This document shows positions 1 to 6,524 of a stretch of 59,032 nucleotides of DNA, in pieces (position 1 is the first letter of the stretch; the number at the start of each line of letters is the position of its first letter). The stretch comes from Desulfotruncus alcoholivorax DSM 16058. GTDB lineage: Bacteria; Bacillota; Desulfotomaculia; Desulfotomaculales; Desulfallaceae. The position numbers and the translations under genes were made by a program. A model generated the notes under the pieces. It did no database searches. It had not been told where the DNA came from and was given only the letters and a program-made list of their open reading frames with translations. The DNA is taken from assembly GCF_000430885.1 (NCBI RefSeq), contig NZ_AUMW01000024.1, positions 1 through 59,032 on the forward strand. Reading direction: 5' to 3'.

Positions 1-2
1 GA

Positions 3-200
3 CGTGGAGCGAACCGCGCTGCTGTAGCAGTTGCTCACAGCATTTTAACCATCGTCTACCACATTATTAAACGTAAGCAACCTTATATTGAGCTTGGTCC
101 AACTTTTTATGAAGAACGCAAACGCGAAACTGTTATAAAACAGTCCATTAAGAAACTGGAATCCTTGGGATATAAGGTCACCGTTGAATTAATAGCCTAA
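3..200 (+). CDS. IS110-family transposase, C-terminal fragment
   Basis: Open reading frame entering from the left edge and ending at TAA 198-200. The 65 visible residues match the C-terminal end of IS110/IS1111-type DEDD transposases: an RGANRAAVAVAHSIL-like segment, then YHIIKR, PY.ELG and a basic tail ending LGYKVTVELIA. In this family the C-terminal domain carries the serine used in recombination, but that part lies mostly outside the window. IS110 elements move by a bridge-RNA guided reaction without terminal inverted repeats, so no clear end can be drawn here. The next gene seems to have lost its 5' end close to this element, which suggests that the insertion or a later deletion damaged it. 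Family assignment is by recognition of the motif pattern only. Confidence 0.75.
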   Translation, partial: RGANRAAVAVAHSILTIVYHIIKRKQPYIELGPTFYEERKRETVIKQSIKKLESLGYKVTVELIA

Positions 201-239
201 CGTTTTTAATTGGGCATATAGTCCTTCTGTTGACCGGAT

Positions 240-1463
240 TTGCTTTTTGTAGAATTGATCAAGTCTGGTTTAGTATGTTATTGTCTCTTTTCATGGTTGT
301 TGTTTGTTAATTTTCAGGACAGATTATCATTGGATGCTGAACCGATATTGCGATGCCAGTTTATTGAAAATGATAAACAACCTTATTGGCAACCCTTTCA
401 AAATCCAGACGCAATCCAGTGGTTTGAGTTTGTACAAAATGATAGTAAACAAGTGGCAATTGAACAGTTCTTGAAAAGCCCATTTTATTGTGAAGAACAG
501 ATGCTGAGTGTCCAACTAATTCGGGTCAATGATAATGATACCCTTTGTGTGAAAATCTCTCATGCCTGTTCAGACGCTGGAGGTCTTAAGCAATATTTGC
601 AGTTGCTGGCCGAAATATATTCGAACTTGCTAAAGGACTCCCGCTACAAACCTAAGCCAAATACGAAGCGCCGCCTGGATCAGAAGAGTTATTTCGAGGC
701 ACTGGGTATTAAGGAGCCATTGACCTTACTTGATCCCAATGCCCAGGCTCTGCCCGCTACCTGGGCTTTTCCCTATCACGGTGTTGAGTCAAAGGAAATG
801 CATGTTTCCATGCGCCGTTTTTCTGGGGAATCCTTCGATAGAATCAGAGCATTTGGCAAAACTCATGCCGTAACCATCAATGCTATAATTTTAACCTCAT
901 TTTATAGAAGTATGTTTCAACTGTTGAACTCACCGGCCGGGGATGACCGGGAAATCTGCGTAACCATGGATTTGCGAAGGTATTTTAAAACCGATCCTTC
1001 TCAGGATATTTGCAACCTGTCAGTAGTCATGACTCCCAGGGTTTGCCGGGTAGAGGATGAACCTTTTAAAGAGACGTTAAGAAGAGTGTCTGAGTCCATT
1101 GAAGAATTAAGGAATACTCAAGTAGAATTGACTCGCGCCGTGGGAATTGAAGCACAAGAGGCCATAGAATATTCGCAACTGCTAACTCTTTTTCAGGCAG
1201 CCATGCCTCAGCTTATAGAAACTGGCAAGTTTTCTCCAGTCATAACTAATATGGGGATCATCAGTCCATTGCAGTTTGGACAAATCCCAGCTTATGATGC
1301 GTATCTCGTTCCTCCAACTATTTATGCCCCCGGTTTTTTACTAGGGGTCAGTACTTATAATAGAACCCTGACCCTGTTAGTCAGTTATTGTGAACCTTCA
1401 CATCGGACTGAAGATATTGATGCGTTGATGGACTTCATGGCAGATGAGTTAAATTCACTATAA
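240..1463 (+). CDS. Condensation-domain (acyltransferase-like) protein, probably 5'-truncated
   Basis: A 407-codon frame opening at a TTG with no Shine-Dalgarno site. Residues 1-25 are hydrophobic and unlike the rest; recognisable homology begins near residue 26 (FQDRLSLDAEPILRCQF), which in relatives is preceded by about 40-60 more residues. Residues 107-115 read SHACSDAGG, the form of the HHxxxDG acyl-transfer motif seen in stand-alone condensation/alcohol-acetyltransferase-like proteins of Firmicutes; His108 and Asp112 align with the second His and the Asp. The C-terminal half has the usual condensation fold pattern (residues 330-400). Substrate is unknown and there is no adjacent carrier protein or NRPS module. 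The N-terminus was probably replaced when the IS110 element upstream arrived, so the gene may be non-functional. Confidence 0.6.
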   Translation: MLFVELIKSGLVCYCLFSWLLFVNFQDRLSLDAEPILRCQFIENDKQPYWQPFQNPDAIQWFEFVQNDSKQVAIEQFLKSPFYCEEQMLSVQLIRVNDNDTLCVKISHACSDAGGLKQYLQLLAEIYSNLLKDSRYKPKPNTKRRLDQKSYFEALGIKEPLTLLDPNAQALPATWAFPYHGVESKEMHVSMRRFSGESFDRIRAFGKTHAVTINAIILTSFYRSMFQLLNSPAGDDREICVTMDLRRYFKTDPSQDICNLSVVMTPRVCRVEDEPFKETLRRVSESIEELRNTQVELTRAVGIEAQEAIEYSQLLTLFQAAMPQLIETGKFSPVITNMGIISPLQFGQIPAYDAYLVPPTIYAPGFLLGVSTYNRTLTLLVSYCEPSHRTEDIDALMDFMADELNSL

Positions 1464-1540
1464 CTGCCTGCTTTCGTAATAGTGAAAGAATCCTTGGCTC
1501 TAAACTATAGGATATTTTGCCACTGTAAAAAATAGTAAAT

Positions 1541-1569
1541 GGGGTTTTCGGCCTAATCGTCGAAACCCC
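1541..1569. terminator. Hairpin after the condensation-domain gene
   Basis: GGGGTTTTCG pairs with CGAAACCCC across a short loop (one bulge). The T-run is weak on the plus strand; on the minus strand it is followed by an A/T-rich stretch, so it could serve either direction. Confidence 0.45.
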
Positions 1570-1582
1570 GAAGTTTCTTAAA

Positions 1583-1629
1583 TGGCAGAGAGAGCGGGAT
1601 TCGAACCCGCTTAAGCTTCTATTTTGAGG
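1583..1629 (-). other. tRNA 3'-end fragment (attachment-site-like)
   Basis: On the minus strand this reads as a complete T-arm (stem GCGGG/CCCGC around TTCGAAT), a 3' acceptor strand TCTCTCT, discriminator G and encoded CCA. Upstream of the T-arm only about 20 nt look tRNA-like (CTCAAAATAGAAG, similar to an anticodon loop), and no matching 5' acceptor strand, D-arm or anticodon stem follows. It is therefore a 3' remnant, as left behind when an integrative element recombines at a tRNA gene. Its sequence does not match the intact tRNA-Leu at 5345-5430, so it is not a simple attL/attR pair with that gene. Confidence 0.55.
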
Positions 1630-1734
1630 GTGATATTTTGTTCTTGCGGTACTACAAGGATTTACCTTTTAACGTAACAGGAGACCGTTGTTTTGGCGGG
1701 AGAATAATCATACACATACTAAATAGCTAATGCC

Positions 1735-1776
1735 AAACGGCGGTTTTGAAATAAAGAAATTCAAAGCCGCCGTTTT
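1735..1776 (+). terminator. Rho-independent terminator
   Basis: Long stem AACGGCGG-TTTTGAA against TTCAAA-GCCGCCGTT around a 9-nt loop, followed by TTTTCC. First of three such hairpins before the sigma-like gene. Confidence 0.75.
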
Positions 1777-1830
1777 CCTTTTCAAAAAATAGGATTTCGG
1801 AGGGCGTGTTAAAGTCGTCCCTTTTTAAGG

Positions 1831-1867
1831 ACACGGCGGCACAAGGAGGATGCCGCCGTGTTTCTTT
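1831..1867 (+). terminator. Rho-independent terminator
   Basis: Perfect 11-bp stem ACACGGCGGCA/TGCCGCCGTGT with a 9-nt loop, followed by TTTCTTTG. The loop contains AAGGAGGA, a free Shine-Dalgarno-like sequence. Confidence 0.75.
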
Positions 1868-1986
1868 GTCTTCGACATAATTTGATATTATTCTGCATAT
1901 CAAAAAAAGAATTGACGCTTTATGGGACTATTGCGGTTGTGAAGTTACCTACACACATTACACGTTAAGATATACAAGCTCCTGCG

Positions 1987-2018
1987 CCCGATTGGTTTTT
2001 ATCCAGTCGGGTTTTTTT
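1987..2018 (+). terminator. Rho-independent terminator
   Basis: Stem CCCGATTGG/CCAGTCGGG (one G.T wobble) with a short T-rich loop, followed by seven T. It lies about 125 bp before the sigma-like gene, so transcription of that gene must start downstream or read through. Confidence 0.75.
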
Positions 2019-2143
2019 GCGTTTTGCGCCAAATTATTTTTCACTTCTTGCCGTTCACTTTGCCAAATTTTTCATGCCTACCGTAGTAGTGGCGAAAGGG
2101 GAAGCCATCACCCGCCTTTGCGGACGCGAAGGGAGGTGAGAAC

Positions 2144-2569
2144 ATGAAGCCTCATTCCCACAAAGAACACAAGCGGCACGCCTTTGACAGCTTTTGCAAA
2201 AAGATACTCAAGCATGAAGCCCGCGACTATTACGACGAGTTAAAAAGACACAGAGAACATGAAATATCTTTGGACGAGCTGTCCGAAAAGGATTGGGAGC
2301 AGTTGACCGTCATGGACGAATATTTCAAGGATACATACAGCTTTTGCGTGTTGGGCTACGACATCACCGTGTCGGATGAACGCATAGGCGAAGCTCTGAA
2401 AGCCTTGCCGACAAACAAGCGCGACATTATCCTGCTGTCTTATTTCCTTGACATGACGGACAGGGAAATCGGGGAACTCTTGAACCTTGTCCGGCGCACC
2501 GTTGCCTATCGTCGGACAAGCACTTTGCAGGAATTAAAAAAATTCATGGAGGGAAAAGCGGATGAGTAG
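2144..2569 (+). CDS. Tn916 Orf7-like sigma-70 family regulator
   Basis: 141 residues starting at ATG with GGGAGGTGAG ahead of it. The C-terminal 60 residues form a region-4 helix-turn-helix (LPTNKRDIILLSYFLDMTD, then REIGELLNLVRRTVAYRRTS); the N-terminal half is charged and lacks a normal region 2. This arrangement, followed by an overlapping Orf8-like gene, is that of Orf7 in Tn916-type conjugative transposons, where Orf7/Orf8 regulate transfer functions. The start of the next gene overlaps its end by 8 bp, so the two are translationally coupled. Function is by family analogy; with the transfer genes missing here its target is unclear. Confidence 0.75.
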   Translation: MKPHSHKEHKRHAFDSFCKKILKHEARDYYDELKRHREHEISLDELSEKDWEQLTVMDEYFKDTYSFCVLGYDITVSDERIGEALKALPTNKRDIILLSYFLDMTDREIGELLNLVRRTVAYRRTSTLQELKKFMEGKADE

Positions 2570-2813
2570 CACACGAAACGCTAAAACCGGCAATACCGGC
2601 TTGCTTCCTTTCCCCGTCATTGCGGCGGCAAGCAACGGCGACATCAACGCAATCAACACCGTCCTAAAGCACTATGAGGGATATATCGCCGCATTGTCTA
2701 CAAGGCAGCTATACGACGAAAACGGCAACCCCCATCTGTGCGTAGACCCTGAATTGCGACGCAGACTGGAAACCAAGCTCATAACAAAAATCCTGGCTTT
2801 CAGGGTAGCATAA
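2562..2813 (+). CDS. Tn916 Orf8-like helix-turn-helix protein
   Basis: 83 residues, ATG overlapping the preceding gene by 8 bp. Contains LPFPVIAAASNGDINAINTV and HYEGYIAALSTRQLYDENG, the signature of the helix-turn-helix proteins encoded next to the Orf7-like sigma factor in conjugative transposons. The C-terminal end (ETKLITKILAFRVA) is usual for the family, so the gene looks complete. Immediately after the stop a long GC-rich hairpin (2814-2871) begins. Probable role is regulation of element transfer or excision genes together with the gene at 2144. Confidence 0.7.
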   Translation: MSSTRNAKTGNTGLLPFPVIAAASNGDINAINTVLKHYEGYIAALSTRQLYDENGNPHLCVDPELRRRLETKLITKILAFRVA

Positions 2814-3371
2814 CGAAAAGCCTGCTACGGGAGCGCGCCCCCTTTCCGCGCTTCCTGCGGTAGGCTTTTCGTGTTTGCCATTTTGCAAAAGTACATCCAT
2901 AAACCAATGTGCTTTTGCAGGCTGACAAACGCCTTTCGTTCTTTGACAAAGAAAGCGCGGCAAAACACCGTGCAGCATAGGGCAAATCGGATACTTTCGG
3001 TCTATGCCGAGCCGGACGGCGGGTGCGCCACGACTTCCCAAAGGGAACGAGCGATCACCACCCAGGCCGCAAAATGAGCGTGGCAGCTTGTGAGGCGAAG
3101 ACGCATAGGCCGGTACAATGATACTTCCGTCCAGCCACAGTCCGAGCGTTAAAAGCGTCGCAGGCAATGGGGATGGCCCGTCAGTATGGGGGGAGGTGAA
3201 ATTCCTATGAGGACGGTTCGCCGCCGTCCGCCGATAAGCCGTATAACGATGGAACCATAAACAGAAACGCAGGTCAGGGGTGCGCCTGTTTGAACGAGCG
3301 TGTATGTGTATCCAATTATGGCGCGCCCCCGTTGCCTGCATTTCTATTTTTGAGAGAAAGGGGCTGATACC
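2814..3371 (+). ncRNA. Candidate structured non-coding region between orf8 and xis
   Basis: 558 bp without a credible gene but with several strong hairpins on the plus strand: CGAAAAGCCT/AGGCTTTTCG (2814-2823 with 2862-2871, enclosing an inner GCGCG/CGCGC stem), TGCAAAAG/CTTTTGCA (2884-2891 with 2912-2919), TTCTTT/AAAGAA near 2938-2953, and GGACGG/CCGTCC near 3221-3240. GC is higher than in the flanking chromosome. It could be a leader RNA, an origin-of-transfer relic or a regulatory RNA of the element. A long antisense frame crosses it but has no start signal or recognisable domain. I do not recognise a named RNA family. Confidence 0.4.
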
Positions 3372-3593
3372 TTGCTGAAAAGCAATGAAGCATATAAGCT
3401 GATTTTTCGGGAATACCCGGATGTGGTCAATGTGGAGCAAATGTGTGAAATGCTCGGCGGTATCAGCGCAAAAACCGGATACCGCCTTTTGCGGCAAAAT
3501 CAGATCAAGCATTTCAAGATAGGCAGGACGTACAAAATCCCCAAGCTTCATATTTTTGAATACCTGGCGGTCGTGCAGGAATCCAATGCGTAA
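3372..3593 (+). CDS. xis: Excisionase (DNA-binding, Xis/AlpA type)
   Basis: 73 residues from a TTG start with AGAAAGGGG about 10 nt upstream. Residues 19-60 (VVNVEQMCEMLGG, TGYRLLRQNQIKHFKIGRTYKI, PKLHIFEYL) form the winged-helix excisionase fold of the 'DNA-binding domain, excisionase family'. It sits about 100 bp before the integrase, the normal order in Tn916-like and many phage elements. Xis bends DNA at the element ends and turns integrase toward excision. The gene looks intact, so excision may still be possible. Confidence 0.8.
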   Translation: MLKSNEAYKLIFREYPDVVNVEQMCEMLGGISAKTGYRLLRQNQIKHFKIGRTYKIPKLHIFEYLAVVQESNA

Positions 3594-3697
3594 AACATTG
3601 TTCGCACCTTTGCAAGATATTTTGGAGCCTGCTACACTAAACCCGTCAATGGTAGGTGAATATGGACTGTTACTGAATTTAAAGGAGGCAAGAATTC

Positions 3698-5173
3698 ATG
3701 GTAACAGGACACCTGCGAGAAAAAAACGGCTATTTCCAGATGATCCTCACCTATAAGGATATGAACGGAAAGCGCCAAACCAAGTCCGTCAGCACGGGAC
3801 TCCCCGTCAAGGGGAATAAAAAGCGCGCCGAAACGCTGCTTTGGAAAACCAGGCAAGAGTTTAATCCCGACACGGCAATGAGTGACAAAAACGCTTTGTT
3901 TGCCGACTTCCTGAAAAAATGGCTGCAGGAAGTTATCAACAGAGTGGACGCCGACACCTACGCCCTCTACGCATACGATGCCAAAACCTTCATCATCCCT
4001 TACTTTAAGGATACCGCCGTTACGGTGGCGAAAATAAAGCCGGGGGACATCGAAGGCTACTATCAGTATGAGAGAACAGAAAAAAACGCTTTAAACACCG
4101 CCCTGCTCCAATATCACGAGGTCATCAAAGAAGCCTTGGCCTACGCCGTGGAACTTGAGCTGATCCGGGACAATCCGGCCGACCAAGTAAACCCGATCTC
4201 CGGCGAAGTGCGAATACTGTTTACCGACTTCCTGCTGGAATGGCTGGAGATGATCAAGCACAATGTGGAAATGACCACCTACGCCTCTTACGCTGTTTGC
4301 ATCAAGAGCTGCATTATTCCTTATTTTAAGGACTTCAAGCTTACCTTGAAGGACGTGACGCCGAAGCACATTCAGGACTATTATCAGTACGAGCTGAACG
4401 AGAAAGGCGTAAGCGCCTGCACGGTGATCCATCGCCACGCCAACATTCGCAAGGCGTTGCAGTACGCTTTCAAGGTGGGCCTGATCGCCTTTAACCCCGC
4501 CGACCGGATCGAGCGGCCCAAAACCGCAAAATTCGTGGGCAGCATTTACGATGCCAACGAATTGGAAGCCTTGTTCGCCGTCGTGAAAAATAAACCGATA
4601 GAGCTGGCCGTTATCTTGGGCGCGTTTTACGGCTTGCGCCGCAGTGAAATCGTAGGGCTGAAATGGGACGCGATTGACTTCAAAAAAAAGACGCTGACCA
4701 TCAAGCACACCGTAACCGAGGTAAGGGTGGACGGAAAAGCCATCATCGTGGAAAAGGACCGCGCCAAAACCAAGTCGAGCCACCGCACCCTGCCGCTGGT
4801 TGAGCCCTTTGAAAAGCTTCTCCGGCGGCTGAAGGCGGAGCAGGAGCGCAATCAACAAGTATGCGGAAAAGCCTATTGCCGGGAGTATCTTGGCTACATC
4901 TACGTGAACGAGCTGGGAGAACGGATCAAGCCGGGCTATATCACCCAGAATTTCGCGCTCACGCTGAAAAACCACGGCTTGAAGAAAATCCGTTTCCACG
5001 ACCTGCGGCATAGCTGCGCCAGTTTGTTGTACGCCAACGGAGTCAGCCTGAAAGAGATCCAGGAGTGGTTGGGGCACAGTGATATTTCCACCACCTCGAA
5101 CATTTACACCCACCTGGATTTCAGCTCCAAGGTCGCTTCGGCCAACGCCATCATCGGCGTATATCCCTCCTGA
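3698..5173 (+). CDS. int: Tyrosine site-specific integrase with duplicated core-binding domain
   Basis: 491 residues, ATG with AAAGGAGG 9 nt upstream. Residues 1-60 form an arm-binding (AP2-like) domain. Two successive SAM-like core-binding domains follow, about residues 67-168 and 174-275, clearly repeats of one another: both begin LF(A/T)DFL, both contain Y-A-x-x-x-K-x-x-IIPYFKD near their middle and both end NPAD. The catalytic domain (280-491) has Arg314 (GLRRSE), His434 and Arg437 (FHDLRHS), His460 (WLGHSD) and Tyr470 (NIYTH), so all active-site residues are present. Normal relatives are about 380-400 residues with one core-binding domain; the extra 107 residues explain the length. The first copy has lost the conserved NEKG/S..T part and is probably structural. 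It ends 170 bp before the tRNA-Leu. Confidence 0.9.
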   Translation: MVTGHLREKNGYFQMILTYKDMNGKRQTKSVSTGLPVKGNKKRAETLLWKTRQEFNPDTAMSDKNALFADFLKKWLQEVINRVDADTYALYAYDAKTFIIPYFKDTAVTVAKIKPGDIEGYYQYERTEKNALNTALLQYHEVIKEALAYAVELELIRDNPADQVNPISGEVRILFTDFLLEWLEMIKHNVEMTTYASYAVCIKSCIIPYFKDFKLTLKDVTPKHIQDYYQYELNEKGVSACTVIHRHANIRKALQYAFKVGLIAFNPADRIERPKTAKFVGSIYDANELEALFAVVKNKPIELAVILGAFYGLRRSEIVGLKWDAIDFKKKTLTIKHTVTEVRVDGKAIIVEKDRAKTKSSHRTLPLVEPFEKLLRRLKAEQERNQQVCGKAYCREYLGYIYVNELGERIKPGYITQNFALTLKNHGLKKIRFHDLRHSCASLLYANGVSLKEIQEWLGHSDISTTSNIYTHLDFSSKVASANAIIGVYPS

Positions 5174-5344
5174 CATCCCTCCAAAGCGGGCGGAATGCCA
5201 GGTAAATAGGGAGCTGAGAGCACTGCAAATATGCGCTAGAATGGTTCATGTGACGGTATGCCGGGCGGCAAACGATAGGTGGCCGCCAGAAAAGAAAAAA
5301 GCCCTCAAATCCGCTTGTATCACGGCTTTAAGAGCGATTGTTTC

Positions 5345-5430
5345 TGGTGCCGATGGCCGGAGTCGAACCGGCATGGAGGTTATCCAACGGTTTTTGAGAC
5401 CGCCGCGTCTGCCAATTCCGCCACATCGGC
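5345..5430 (-). tRNA. tRNA-Leu (anticodon CAA)
   Basis: Complete class II tRNA on the minus strand: acceptor stem GCCGATG/CATCGGC, D-arm with GGCAGACGC, anticodon stem around loop CTCAAAA giving anticodon CAA, a long variable arm (TGGATAACCTCCA), T-arm CCGGTTCGACTCCGG, discriminator A and encoded CCA. Its 3' end points toward the integrase gene, as expected for an integration target. Confidence 0.92.
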
Positions 5431-5589
5431 AAGTTTATTTCAATTTCCCTCTCCATAATCCATCTCTGGAATTTGGAGGGATATGGTGGAGGGATATGAA
5501 AAACCATAGAGACTATGAAGTTATCAATAACCCAGCAACCACGCGGGTTCGGGAGCCGCCGACCGGTCGAAAAGGGCTTTTCACGCAGT

Positions 5590-5631
5590 AGATTTTGAGT
5601 CGTGTGCGTCTGCCAGTTCCGCCACTTCGGC
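5590..5631 (-). pseudogene. Truncated tRNA-Leu (5' half only)
   Basis: The minus strand begins GCCGAAGTGGCGGAACTGGC and continues through a proper D-arm and the anticodon loop CTCAAAA (again CAA). After the loop the sequence departs from tRNA: the 3' anticodon stem does not pair, there is no T-arm, and no CTTCGGC acceptor strand is found in the next 100 bp. It is therefore a broken tRNA-Leu copy. With the intact Leu(CAA) 160 bp away, the locus looks like a place where an element disrupted one tRNA and another copy was kept or brought in. Confidence 0.6.
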
Positions 5632-5894
5632 ATTTTATTAATCATTGATGTCTCCAACGTCTGCATATCAGATTGTAACACAGTCAAAACTGCATTGTCA
5701 ACGATATAGTTATGACAAGGTTTATCATTTATGAAGCTTATGGTTAAATATTCATTAGTTAAGTACATTATAACCTTTGAAAACTGCTTCTAAGCTCCGC
5801 ATTATTGAAGGATGTTTAGGGCTTTTGTCGAAGTATATTTACAAGGGGTAATTTAACACCCTGGTCTTTTTTTTTGATAGGAGTTGAAAGCACC

Positions 5895-6524
5895 TTGAGC
5901 CTTTCAGACGAGATACTGGTTCAAAAAAGTAAAAAAGGTGATTTAAATGCTTTTAATGAGCTGGTGCTTCGCTATGAGGGCAAAGTGTTTAATATCGCTT
6001 ACAGGTTTATGGGCAATCATGCTGACGCCAGCGACCTTGCCCAGGAAACTTTTATTCGATTGTACCAGTCCCTTGCCAGTTTTAGAGGAGATTCTTCTTT
6101 TTCCACCTGGCTATATCGTGTTGCCGCTAACGCTTGCCGGGATGAATTAAGGAAACGCCAGAGAAGGCGAAGCATATCTATGGATGAAATGATTGCCGCT
6201 TCGCCGGCTAACGTTCCTGTTGCGGGTAGCGCTTATTCACCTGAAGATGCTGTTCAGCGCAATGAAGTGCAGCGTCAGGTGCAGGAGTGTTTAAATGAAC
6301 TCTCAGATGATCACAGGCTAATTTTGGTAATGCGCGAAATCCAGGGCTTGAGTTATGATGAGATAGCGGGAGTGCTGCAGTGCTCGCTGGGGACGGTAAA
6401 ATCGCGCATTAGTCGGGCCAGAAATGCTCTAAAGGAAAGGTTAAAACGGAAAGGGGAACTTTTATCGAAGGAAAGTCGTCTGACAGAAAAAGGGGGGAAG
6501 AGAAGTGCGTTGCCAAGACATTAG
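5895..6524 (+). CDS. ECF-type RNA polymerase sigma factor (SigW/RpoE-like)
   Basis: About 209 residues from TTG 5895, chosen because AGGAG lies 11 nt upstream; an earlier TTG at 5874 has no ribosome site. Sigma region 2 is at residues 20-80 (FNELVLRYEGKVFNIAYRF, DLAQETFIRLYQSL, STWLYRVAANACRDELRK) and region 4 at 130-185 (LNELSDDHRLILVMREIQG, YDEIAGVLQCSLGTVKSRI). Regions 1 and 3 are absent, as in ECF factors. It overlaps the downstream anti-sigma gene by 20 bp, so the two are co-translated. It likely directs an envelope-stress or surface regulon; targets cannot be read here. Confidence 0.88.
   Translation: MSLSDEILVQKSKKGDLNAFNELVLRYEGKVFNIAYRFMGNHADASDLAQETFIRLYQSLASFRGDSSFSTWLYRVAANACRDELRKRQRRRSISMDEMIAASPANVPVAGSAYSPEDAVQRNEVQRQVQECLNELSDDHRLILVMREIQGLSYDEIAGVLQCSLGTVKSRISRARNALKERLKRKGELLSKESRLTEKGGKRSALPRH

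Larger units (their letters stand above)
1464..2143. other. 680-bp gene-free left flank of the integrative element
   Basis: No credible coding frame. The stretch holds a GGGGTTT dyad (1541-1569), a tRNA 3'-end fragment on the minus strand (1583-1629), and three successive hairpins followed by T-runs (1735-1776, 1831-1867, 1987-2018) ahead of the sigma-like gene at 2144. Serial terminators before the regulatory genes are typical of attenuation-controlled leaders in Tn916-like elements; here this is an inference from layout. Confidence 0.6.
1583..5344. mobile_element. Reduced integrative element (ICE remnant) beside tRNA-Leu
   Basis: Contiguous block with Tn916-type accessory genes: Orf7-like sigma factor, Orf8-like HTH protein, excisionase and tyrosine integrase, all on the plus strand, bordered by a tRNA 3' fragment on the left and the 3' end of an intact tRNA-Leu(CAA) on the right, with the integrase next to the tRNA as is usual. 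No relaxase, FtsK-like coupling protein, type IV secretion or cargo gene is present, so it is either a deletion remnant or a small element that moves only with help. Boundaries are provisional because no identical direct repeat was found by eye. Confidence 0.6.

Noticed and set aside
2709-3551. 280-codon minus-strand frame across the structured region
   Set aside because: Crosses strong hairpins and the orf8 and xis genes, has Cys/His/Pro-rich random composition and no start signal.
4091-5176. 361-codon open frame antisense to the integrase
   Set aside because: It has no ribosome site and no recognisable domain and lies wholly opposite a gene with complete catalytic residues; a codon-bias shadow.
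5328-5768. 146-codon minus-strand frame near the tRNA-Leu genes
   Set aside because: Its sequence is mainly the translation of the tRNA-Leu gene and the truncated tRNA copy (WRNWQT segments), a common artefact.
5774-5815. ECF-type autoregulatory promoter before the sigma gene
   Set aside because: A TGAAAAC-like -35 is present, but the distance to a CG-containing -10 is too short to be convincing.
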